In this document: piece after piece, positions 1 to 8,043 of the stretch
Layout: each line of letters starts with the position of its first letter
Position numbering within the stretch: position 1 is the first letter of the stretch
Assembly: GCA_030630445.1 (NCBI GenBank)
Contig: DAOVNC010000135.1
Span: 1-8,599, forward strand
Direction: 5' to 3'
DNA from: Kiritimatiellales bacterium
GTDB lineage: Bacteria > Verrucomicrobiota > Kiritimatiellia > Kiritimatiellales > Pontiellaceae
DNA length: 8,599 nucleotides
Translations under genes and position numbers: made by a program
Notes under the pieces: model-generated
The model's database searches: none
Told to the model about the DNA's origin: nothing
What the model saw: the letters and a program-made list of their open reading frames with translations, nothing else

Positions 1-3273
<3,273 letters not shown>

Positions 3274-3291
3274 CGGTCATCAACGACCACG

Positions 3292-3327
3292 AAGAAAGGC
3301 GGAGCCAACGGCTCCGCCTTTCTTTTT
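3292..3327 (+). terminator. Rho-independent terminator of the rpoC operon
   Basis: A perfect 15-bp stem (3292-3306 with 3310-3324) closes on an AAC loop. The stem core is GGCGGAGCC/GGCTCCGCC and it runs into five T residues at 3323-3327. It sits 18 bases after the rpoC stop codon. It should end the rpoC transcript and isolate it from the lipoprotein genes downstream. Confidence 0.95.
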
Positions 3328-3378
3328 GCCAATATCTGCGATGGCAGAACGCGTTCGTATTCAGCGGGACAGCCTCGG

Positions 3379-3407
3379 TTGACAATAAATACAGGTTGAT
3401 GTAATAA
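3379..3407 (+). promoter_or_regulatory. Putative sigma-70-type promoter for the lipoprotein pair
   Basis: A perfect TTGACA -35 box (3379-3384) is followed after 17 bases by TAATAA (3402-3407), a weak match to the -10 consensus. It lies between the rpoC terminator and the first lipoprotein gene, which is where a new promoter is needed. The predicted leader of about 65 bases contains a small hairpin, TGCGAA/TTCGCA at 3439-3453, just before the ribosome binding site. The poor -10 keeps this tentative. Confidence 0.5.
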
Positions 3408-3478
3408 CGCCTCTAGGTTTCACACGGATGTGATGCTGTGCGAAGAATTCGCAAACTCAAACCACGAGGAGGTATGGA

Positions 3479-3643
3479 ATGAAGACGAACAAAGCAAAAT
3501 CAGTACTGCTACCGATGGTGGTCATCGCAGTCGTTTCGCTATGTCTGACGGGTTGCAAAACCAGTCATGAACATCCTTCCGAACATCCGGAAAAGGCTCC
3601 TGCGGCAACCGAGCACCCAACCGAACATCCGACGACAACCTAG
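3479..3643 (+). CDS. Small lipoprotein with four Glu-His-Pro motifs
   Basis: This 54-residue protein is probably exported and lipid-anchored. The start is fixed by GAGGAGG at 3466-3472, six bases before the ATG at 3479; an ATG at 3474 is too close and hits a stop after two codons. Residues 1-25 form a lipoprotein signal peptide: Lys at 2, 5 and 7, a hydrophobic stretch from Val9 to Leu23, then lipobox LTGC with Cys26 as the predicted lipidated residue. The mature part is only 29 residues, rich in His, Pro, Glu and Thr, with EHP at 31-33, 35-37, 45-47 and 49-51. Spaced histidines next to glutamates could bind metal, but that is only an inference. The gene ends 16 bases before the transglutaminase-like lipoprotein gene and is probably cotranscribed with it. 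I do not know a named family or function. Confidence 0.8.
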   Translation: MKTNKAKSVLLPMVVIAVVSLCLTGCKTSHEHPSEHPEKAPAATEHPTEHPTTT

Positions 3644-3659
3644 TAACGAATGGTCTGCT

Positions 3660-5012
3660 GTGAACAGGAATGAGCTCGTATCAGTCTTGGCCGTTGCCGG
3701 CATGGTGCTTACGGGCTGCCAGCACGAGCGACCGCATGCGGAAAAGGACGGGTTTTGCCCTGTACCGCATGTGGTCACAGCGGATATACAGAAAGGGATC
3801 GAAAAACACATCAGCGAGCAAACCCGCCTGGGTGAAGGCTATTTTCTCCTTCCCTTCCGCGAAGGGGAGCTTCGCCTCAGGCTGGTTCGCGTGCATACCG
3901 AATTTCTCGCCAACCTAGGCCCGCGGCGCCATTTTGCCTGTGTGGACTTGGCAAGCCCCGAAGGCGATGTCTACGACGTGGATTTTTTCCTCGAGGGCGA
4001 CCCCGGGGCCATGCGCGTAACCGAAACCACCGTCCACAAGATCAACGGCCAGCCCCTCTATGTATGGAAACAAAAGCGCAACCAGACGTGGGTTCGCGTC
4101 CCGATGAATGAGGCAACGCCCCAGTTGCTCGGAGTGGTTTCCGGACAGGATGAGTTCGAATTCCAATATCGGGCCACCTTGCCTGAGTTGACCGATGTGG
4201 CCCGCATGTGGATACCGCTGCCGGAATCGGATACATTCCAAACGATCGAGGTAAAGTCCATCCGGGCACCCGGAAAGCGGGAAATCCTGCATGAACATAT
4301 CTACGGGAACCGTGTGCTGTTCCTTGCACTGGATCCAGAGGACAGCGGGAAAACCATCGAGATTCGCCTTGGTGTGCGTCGACAGGAAAAAACAGTCTAT
4401 GCCGCCCCCAATCCCGACCTTTATCTCGGATCGGCAAATCGGATTCCGCTCAATGAGGAATTCCGGTTGATTGCCGAAGAAGTGGTTGAAGGCAAGGAAG
4501 GCGATCTGGTTCGCGCGCGCGCCCTCTACGACCACGTTACCGACCGCATGCGCTACGCGAAATATGGCGCCGGCTGGGGGAATGGCGATGCCGTCTATGC
4601 CTGCGACTCCCGCTCCGGAAACTGCACCGACTTCCACTCCTATTTCATCGCCCTCTCCCGTTCCGTCGGCATTCCCGCCCGCTTCGCCATCGGCGCGGCA
4701 ATTCCGGCGGAGCGCAACGAGGGGGGGATAGACGGCTATCATTGCTGGGCGGAGTTCTGCGCCGATGGCCAATGGTGGCCTGTCGACATCAGCGAGGGCG
4801 ACAAGTGCTCCAGCCTTGCGACCTACTACTTTGGCCACCAGCCGGCAAACCGCATCGAACTCAGCCGCGGTCGCGACCTTGTCGTCGATCCGGGGCCGGC
4901 GTCTGGGCCGATTAATTTTTTAGCCTACCCCGTGCTTGAGGTCGGCGGGAAAGTGGTAAAAGTGGCGAAGACAGAGTTTTCCTTCAAACGAAACGACTCC
5001 GGCAACTTGTAG
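3660..5012 (+). CDS. Transglutaminase-like domain lipoprotein
   Basis: This is a predicted envelope lipoprotein of 450 residues. I chose the GTG at 3660: it gives a compact signal peptide MNRNELVSVLAVAGMVLTGC with lipobox LTGC and Cys20, and avoids overlap with the upstream gene; the ATG at 3567 would add 31 residues read from that gene's other frame. No clear Shine-Dalgarno is seen, so translation may be coupled to the preceding gene. Residues ~21-165 are an N-terminal domain I cannot name; ~168-265 look like the beta-rich domain that often precedes transglutaminase folds (YRATLP, WIPLPESD, YGNRVLFLAL); ~280-395 are the transglutaminase-like core. The triad is visible: Cys322 in GNCTDFHS, His361 in YHCWAEF and Asp376 in WWPVDISE. 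Bacterial members act as proteases, amidases or crosslinkers; the substrate cannot be told from sequence. Confidence 0.88.
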   Translation: MNRNELVSVLAVAGMVLTGCQHERPHAEKDGFCPVPHVVTADIQKGIEKHISEQTRLGEGYFLLPFREGELRLRLVRVHTEFLANLGPRRHFACVDLASPEGDVYDVDFFLEGDPGAMRVTETTVHKINGQPLYVWKQKRNQTWVRVPMNEATPQLLGVVSGQDEFEFQYRATLPELTDVARMWIPLPESDTFQTIEVKSIRAPGKREILHEHIYGNRVLFLALDPEDSGKTIEIRLGVRRQEKTVYAAPNPDLYLGSANRIPLNEEFRLIAEEVVEGKEGDLVRARALYDHVTDRMRYAKYGAGWGNGDAVYACDSRSGNCTDFHSYFIALSRSVGIPARFAIGAAIPAERNEGGIDGYHCWAEFCADGQWWPVDISEGDKCSSLATYYFGHQPANRIELSRGRDLVVDPGPASGPINFLAYPVLEVGGKVVKVAKTEFSFKRNDSGNL

Positions 5013-5035
5013 GACAGGTGATGCCCCCCCCCTAA

Positions 5036-5081
5036 TGGGTGAGAGGTTAAGCACTGACTGGCTGGTTTTACCCTCATCCCA
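5036..5081 (+). terminator. Possible hairpin after the transglutaminase-like gene
   Basis: The segment TGGGTGAGAGGTTAA (5036-5050) is nearly complementary to bases 5067-5081 ending CCCTCATCCCA, giving an interrupted stem around a 16-base loop. It lies 24 bases past the stop codon, after a run of nine C. There is no T-tract after it, so it may be a transcript-end stabiliser or an imperfect terminator rather than a true intrinsic terminator. Confidence 0.3.
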
Positions 5082-5137
5082 GCGTGCTCACTTTTAATCA
5101 AATAAGTTTTTCATTCAGGCGTTGCATGTACTAATAA

Positions 5138-5153
5138 TATGCGTATACGCATA
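5138..5153. repeat. 16-bp perfect palindrome
   Basis: TATGCGTATACGCATA is identical on both strands, with its centre between 5145 and 5146. It lies in the non-coding stretch after the lipoprotein operon and is followed at once by further hairpins. It could be a dimeric regulator site or the edge of a mobile or REP-like element; the sequence does not decide between these. Confidence 0.6.
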
Positions 5154-5159
5154 ATGAAG

Positions 5160-5239
5160 CTCCTCGGGGCAAGCCCACGAGGTATCAAGTTGTTTCCCTA
5201 TAAATTTGAATCGACGCAAGCGTCGGGGAATTAAACCCC
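5160..5239. repeat. REP-like cluster of three short hairpins
   Basis: Three stems lie in a row. The first is CCTCG-GGG, loop CAAG, CCC-(A)-CGAGG at 5162-5182. The second is CGACGC/GCGTCG around AA at 5212-5225. The third is GGGG, loop AATTAAA, CCCC at 5225-5239, sharing a base with the second. This arrangement resembles non-coding palindromic elements mobilised by REP-associated (RAYT) transposases, but no such transposase is present here. Classification is inferred from architecture alone. Confidence 0.5.
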
Positions 5240-5267
5240 CTCTTGATTAAACCCCCTCTTGATTAAA
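5230..5267. repeat. 16-bp tandem repeat, about 2.4 copies
   Basis: ATTAAACCCCCTCTTG occurs at 5230-5245 and again exactly at 5246-5261, followed by ATTAAA at 5262-5267. It overlaps the last REP-like hairpin and ends 20 bases before the start of the next small gene. It could be a slippage product or part of the end of a mobile element. Confidence 0.85.
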
Positions 5268-5286
5268 TATCGAAAGGTGTGCCGAG

Positions 5287-5493
5287 ATGGATGATGTTGA
5301 TAAGTTGATCGAACAACGCGAAGAGCTCTTGAATAAAATACATGACGCGCCGCTTTGGGTGAATGGATCGGTTGTTGAGACAACCCGAAAGTTTCGCGGT
5401 CGGGAGACTCCATTTTACTACCTATCCCAAAGTATCAAGGGAAAGAACAAGATTACCTATATCTCGGCAGCAAATTTGGATCGATTGCGGTAG
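5287..5493 (+). CDS. Truncated DUF6788-like small protein
   Basis: This 68-residue open frame starts at an ATG nine bases after GAAAGG (5272-5277). The sequence resembles the N-terminal two thirds of DUF6788 proteins: a charged helix (residues ~4-19, KLIEQREELLNKI), a short WVNGSVVETTRKF segment, then PFYYLSQSIKGKNKITYIS with the FYYLS pattern typical of the family. The cysteines many members carry in the middle (CGKPxCRC-like) are not present. Family members are usually over 100 residues and continue with a helix after the point where this frame stops, so it is probably truncated. The loss coincides with the end of the opposing transposase fragment, whose frame overlaps it by 37 bases. DUF6788 genes often accompany transposases and their role is unknown. 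The family assignment is from memory of the pattern. Confidence 0.5.
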   Translation: MDDVDKLIEQREELLNKIHDAPLWVNGSVVETTRKFRGRETPFYYLSQSIKGKNKITYISAANLDRLR

Positions 5494-6203
5494 TCTTCCA
5501 TGCTTTCAAAATGTTCCCGGATGGAGTGCAGTTCGGTGGCCTTGGCACGACAGCGGAGTTTTACCTCCAGCTCGCCGTCGGCCCAGGGTTCGGGCATCTG
5601 TTCCGCACTCAGGAGCCGGAGCGCATCTGGACGAAGCGCACGGACATAGAGTTGTTTGGGGCTGTTGTGTTCGGTGTAGTATTCCCTGCGCGCACGGGCA
5701 TACCCCTTGGTCGTTCCCAGTAGCCTCCAGCCGCTTGCCTTGTAGGCCGTGCCGCGAAAAAGTTGTGGATCGACGAAGCTTTCCACAACAAGGATGCCAT
5801 GGCCATAGGCCGTGTTCCAGTCCCCTCCGAGCCGCTGCAGGCACAGCTTCATGGCGCGACTCGCCAGATTCGGGCACCCCCTGCCTTCAAGGATCAGGAA
5901 TCGGCTGTTGTTGGCGACAAACGGAAGGCGGATGCGCCGTTGCCCATCGCTCCATCCGATCCACTCGTCTCGGTCAGCCAAATGGTAGCTGCCCGCATTC
6001 CAGCTGAGCAACGCCAGCCATTCGCCGTCGTATTCGACCACATAGCGGAGCTGTTCGCCCACGAGCTGAGCGCTCTTGAGATAGTGTTGCTCATCGATCA
6101 ACTGTTCATAGCAGCCTTGCTCATCCTTGCGGATGAGGCGAATCTTCAGGCCATCAAGAATCTGCTGTTCGCGTGAATCCGGTATTTGAATGTTCTGTTT
6201 CAT
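5457..6203 (-). pseudogene. Truncated DruA-domain (DUF4338) / ISAs1-type transposase
   Basis: The frame encodes 248 residues from the ATG at 6203; a TTG at 6242 would add 13 residues and looks less likely. Residues ~35-200 match the DruA/DUF4338 domain: HYLKSAQLVGEQLRYVV, GWSDGQRR at 83-90, ANNSRFLIL at 97-105, and ESFVDPQLFRGTAYKASGW at 141-159. After a linker, residues ~226-241 (LHSIREHFESMEDYRNR) look like the very start of the ISAs1 transposase N-terminal region, and the homology then stops; the last seven codons read antisense into the DUF6788-like gene. Full fused transposases continue for several hundred residues with a DDE domain that is absent, so this is an insertion-sequence remnant and very probably inactive in transposition. 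DruA is also a component of Druantia anti-phage systems, but no druB-E genes accompany it. Terminal inverted repeats were not recognised. Confidence 0.75.
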
Positions 6204-6330
6204 GCCGGAAGTAAAAAGAAATGCCGCGGAAATGTCCCGCAAAAAATCCCATTCCTTTTATTCGCAGAGTGTTAGCTGGCCGGGCGCATCAGTCATGTAT
6301 GAGAGGCGGTTGCTTGCAGGGTTGTCTGGT

Positions 6331-6585
6331 TTAGTAGTGGTATTTTAGTTGGGCGATCAGGATCTGGCCGTCCATTACCTTGTAGACAATCCGGTGCTCG
6401 TCGCTGATTCGCCTAGACCAATAGCCGGATAGCGCATGCTTCAACGGCTCGGGCTTCCCTATCCCATCGTGTGGAGACCGGACAATGTCCTTAATGATTA
6501 AGTTGACCCGTTTCAGAACCTTCTTATCGGTCTTCTGCCAGTACAGGTAGTCATCCCAGGCTTGCGTTGAAAACGTAAGCTTCAT
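6331..6585 (-). CDS. yoeB: YoeB toxin, ribosome-dependent mRNA interferase
   Basis: This 84-residue RelE-superfamily toxin cleaves mRNA in the ribosomal A site and halts translation until it is bound by its antitoxin. It aligns along its whole length with E. coli YoeB, which is also 84 residues, including WDDYLYWQ near the N-terminus, GKPEPLKH, SGYWSRRI, EHRIVY and the C-terminal KYHY. The known catalytic residues are all present: Glu46, Arg65 and His83, with terminal Tyr84. The gene's ATG overlaps the antitoxin stop by four bases (ATGA), so translation is coupled and the antitoxin comes first. It looks intact and functional. Such pairs are common passengers on mobile islands and can stabilise them, which fits the surrounding debris. 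Confidence 0.96.
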   Translation of the reverse strand: MKLTFSTQAWDDYLYWQKTDKKVLKRVNLIIKDIVRSPHDGIGKPEPLKHALSGYWSRRISDEHRIVYKVMDGQILIAQLKYHY

Positions 6586-6836
6586 GCCTCAATCAATTCC
6601 TTGACTGTTCCTTCTCCGGCTTCAAGCTCTCGAATTGATTCAAGCAACCGCTGTGCATTCTTCGGACTGCGGAGAAGGTATGCAGTTTCCTCCATGGCCT
6701 CGTAGTCCTCCAAGGAAATCATTACAACGGCCTTGTCGCTCTTCTTCGTAATGATAATCGGATCGTGGTCGTCACAAACACGCGTGATTGTGGCGGCCAG
6801 TTTTGCCCTTGCTTCGGAATATGTAATTGCATTCAT
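6582..6836 (-). CDS. yefM: YefM antitoxin, Phd/YefM family
   Basis: This 84-residue antitoxin neutralises YoeB and, alone or with it, represses its own operon. The N-terminal half (ITYSEARAKLAATITRV, then PIIITKKSDKAVVMISLEDYEAMEETAYLL) is the Phd/YefM DNA-binding and dimerisation domain. The C-terminal part (RSPKNAQRLLESIRELEAGEGTVKELIE) is the segment that becomes ordered on toxin binding. Length and order match E. coli YefM closely. It starts at the ATG at 6836; there is no evident Shine-Dalgarno in the short leader GTACGCAAC before it. It overlaps yoeB by four bases. An operator-like site with TGTACA lies directly upstream, consistent with autoregulation. Confidence 0.96.
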   Translation of the reverse strand: MNAITYSEARAKLAATITRVCDDHDPIIITKKSDKAVVMISLEDYEAMEETAYLLRSPKNAQRLLESIRELEAGEGTVKELIEA

Positions 6837-6840
6837 GTTG

Positions 6841-6874
6841 CGTACAACATGCTGTACAAAGCCTAATTTGTCAA
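6841..6874 (-). promoter_or_regulatory. yefM-yoeB promoter and operator
   Basis: On the minus strand a perfect TTGACA (-35) lies at 6869-6874; 17 bases on, CATGTT at 6846-6851 is a weak -10. Overlapping this, the exact palindrome TGTACA at 6853-6858 and a one-mismatch copy CGTACA at 6841-6846 have centres 12 bp apart, together forming GTACAACATGCTGTAC. In E. coli the YefM-YoeB operator has two repeats with TGTACA cores, so this arrangement suggests conserved autorepression. Confidence 0.7.
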
Positions 6875-6900
6875 CCTTCTAGTTTAGCGCTCTCCGCAGC

Positions 6901-7131
6901 TTACAGGAACGTTACGGATCGCCCTGAGCGAAGCGATAGGGTGAAGCCGCTTACTTGGCCTCTGGCCGGCTGATCTTCGTGAATACAGACATGATTGCTC
7001 GACGGGGTATGCTGAGCGTCGCACTTGAGGTGATATGCTTGATTGCCGTTATTGACGCTCCACTCGTATGCACCACCAAATGGGCACTGGTAGAGTTGCT
7101 TGACATAGCCCTGCGTTACTAAATCGTTCAT
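6901..7131 (-). pseudogene. C-terminal part of a pilin-like protein, out of frame
   Basis: The 76-residue open frame reads on from the pilin-like 3' half of the neighbouring chimeric frame, in a different phase. It shows the pattern expected at the C-terminus of short type II secretion or type IV pilin-like proteins: a helix end (NDLVTQGYVKQLYQ), then CPFGGAYEW and a second cysteine about 21 residues later (Cys16 and Cys37), a likely disulphide loop. The tail from about residue 58 (SGFTLSLRSGRSVTFL) looks non-homologous and runs into a hairpin-forming stretch at 6921-6941, so the end is probably eroded. It overlaps the upstream frame by ATGA. I read it as the second piece of one gene split by a single-base loss, not as an independent gene. 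Confidence 0.55.
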
Positions 7132-7610
7132 GTCACTCGGAGATACTGCATGTACTCAAAAGCGTACTGTTCAAGTGCGTCCTGGTAAGTCCTCAAGTTA
7201 TTCAGGCAAACAATGAGATGAGAGCTCTGTCGAGCCTTCTGAAATCTGGGAATGGCAATGGCCGCCAAGAGACCAATAATTGCCACGACAATCATGATCT
7301 CGACGTTGGAAAATATGTTTTTCCGAACGTATCCATGCTTGATGCACCAGGAAAAGAAGGCCGAACAGGTCTTCTTATGGTTCCGGATGGTGATCGGTGC
7401 GTAGTTGAGCGAGTAGATCCATTCCTTTGCGTCTGTAAAGGTGAGGTCGGATATCCTCCCGGGGAAATATGTGCTAAAGCGGTCCAGTATATTTTTTAGC
7501 ACTCGGCAGTAGTTGTCATCGCGCCCGAGGTTGTATTTCTCATCGTAGTATTCCTTGACCGCTTGCCCGACATCGATATCCAGGGTGTCGGCTTTTCGGC
7601 ACGTACCCAT
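7128..7610 (-). CDS. Chimeric ORF: tyrosine recombinase N-terminus fused to pilin N-terminus, probably non-functional
   Basis: This 160-residue frame joins two unrelated parts. Residues ~14-102 look like the SAM-like core-binding domain of a phage-type integrase: AVKEYYDEKYNL, a helix ending KNILDRFSTYF, LTFTDAKEWIYSLN, APITIRNHKKTCSAFFSWCIKHGYVRKN. The catalytic domain with its Arg-His-Arg-Tyr residues is missing. At Val103 it switches to a classic pilin N-terminal helix, VEIMIVVAIIGLLAAIAIP, with Glu104 in the place of the invariant Glu5, followed by RFQKARQSSHLIVCLNNLRTYQDALEQYAFEY. The pilin leader and cleavage site are lost. The join lies at about 7293-7304. Homologous pilin sequence continues in another phase beyond the stop. 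It sits between a GIY-YIG gene and yefM-yoeB near ssrA, as expected for an island integrase remnant. No good Shine-Dalgarno is seen before the ATG. Confidence 0.7.
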   Translation of the reverse strand: MGTCRKADTLDIDVGQAVKEYYDEKYNLGRDDNYCRVLKNILDRFSTYFPGRISDLTFTDAKEWIYSLNYAPITIRNHKKTCSAFFSWCIKHGYVRKNIFSNVEIMIVVAIIGLLAAIAIPRFQKARQSSHLIVCLNNLRTYQDALEQYAFEYMQYLRVT

Positions 7611-7662
7611 TTTTTGATCTGTACCTCACGCGCAATACCTCGGTTTTGGAGGGATGGTTTTT

Positions 7663-7688
7663 AAAAAAGGGCAGGCTGAAAGCCTGTT
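7663..7688 (-). terminator. Terminator after the GIY-YIG gene
   Basis: On the minus strand CAGGCT, loop TTC, AGCCTG (7672-7686) is followed by CCC and then six T residues (7663-7668). It starts about ten bases after the GIY-YIG stop codon. The three C between stem and T-tract make it slightly atypical, but position and orientation fit an intrinsic terminator. Confidence 0.55.
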
Positions 7689-7696
7689 CGGCATGT

Positions 7697-7939
7697 CTAC
7701 CAAAGGCGCTTTTTTGCGAAAACTCTTCCAGACCCTGATTTAAGGTAGCTTTCGAATTCTGCGGCTTGCTTTCGGTCTGAAAAAGCAACATAGGTAGCCA
7801 TGTCCCACGGTTTATACTTTGAGGTGTGCGGAGAGCCGCCTTCGTTGTGTTTTTTGAGGCGGGCCTTGAGATCGTCCGTGAGACCAACATACGTTTGGTT
7901 TGGATGATTTATGCTGCGGATCAGATACACGTAATACAT
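7697..7939 (-). CDS. Small GIY-YIG nuclease domain protein
   Basis: This 80-residue protein is essentially a lone GIY-YIG endonuclease domain. The motif halves are visible as YVYLI (residues 3-7) and TYVG (16-19), followed by DLKARLKKHNEG with the expected Arg, and a Glu in the FESYLKSGSG segment. These correspond to the tyrosines, arginine and metal-binding glutamate of the family. The C-terminal GSGRVFAKKRLW is typical of a common group of ~80-residue members, so it seems complete. The ATG at 7939 follows GGAGGAG by seven bases, an excellent ribosome binding site. A terminator follows. The gene lies 104 bases downstream of the ssrA 3' end, in the same direction, behind a block of palindromes. 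Whether it acts in repair or as part of a mobile unit is unknown. Confidence 0.85.
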   Translation of the reverse strand: MYYVYLIRSINHPNQTYVGLTDDLKARLKKHNEGGSPHTSKYKPWDMATYVAFSDRKQAAEFESYLKSGSGRVFAKKRLW

Positions 7940-7953
7940 ATGACTCCTCCTCT

Positions 7954-8043
7954 GCTTGCCAGCCAGGGTCCTCCGTCGCTAAAGCTATGGCGGACAGCCT
8001 TCGCCAAGTCCCCGGCTTGCCAGCCGAAGCCTTGGCGAAGGCT
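7954..8043 (-). repeat. Palindrome-rich block between ssrA and the GIY-YIG gene
   Basis: Perfect 13-bp arms AGCCTTCGCCAAG (7996-8008) and CTTGGCGAAGGCT (8031-8043) enclose a second stem, CGGCT/AGCCG (8013-8017 with 8022-8026). Next to it, 7968-7995 forms an interrupted palindrome (GTCC...GGAC). GCTTGCCAGCC is present twice in direct orientation, at 7954-7964 and 8015-8025. One arm overlaps the last base of the tmRNA CCA end. No T-tract follows the stem on the minus strand, so it is not a standard intrinsic terminator for ssrA, though it could stabilise the 3' end. Confidence 0.75.

Noticed and set aside
3567..3659. Upstream ATG extending the transglutaminase-like protein by 31 residues
   Set aside because: The extension is the small lipoprotein gene read in another frame, is strongly basic, and would bury the signal peptide and lipobox.
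3915..4838. A 307-codon open frame antisense to the transglutaminase-like gene
   Set aside because: The plus frame has a signal peptide, lipobox and complete catalytic triad; the antisense frame is a by-product of its codon use.
5363..6007. A 214-codon plus-strand frame opposite the DruA fragment
   Set aside because: Its Arg/Pro/Cys/His-rich translation has no domain; the minus frame matches a known family along its length.
5457..6203. A Druantia anti-phage defence locus
   Set aside because: Only a DruA-type domain is present, joined to an ISAs1-type start and truncated; no helicase or other Druantia genes are near.
6234..6330. An integron attC site after yoeB, suggested by GTTAGCT and the toxin-antitoxin cargo
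   Set aside because: No properly paired GTTRRRY and RYYYAAC core sites in the right order and spacing could be found, and no integron integrase is visible.
6919..6944. Hairpin-like CCCTGAGCGAAGCGATAGGG stretch after the pilin-like fragment
   Set aside because: Only the outer four base pairs and a small core pair well and there is no T-tract, so it is not supported as a terminator; it may be a short dispersed repeat, which cannot be tested from this window.
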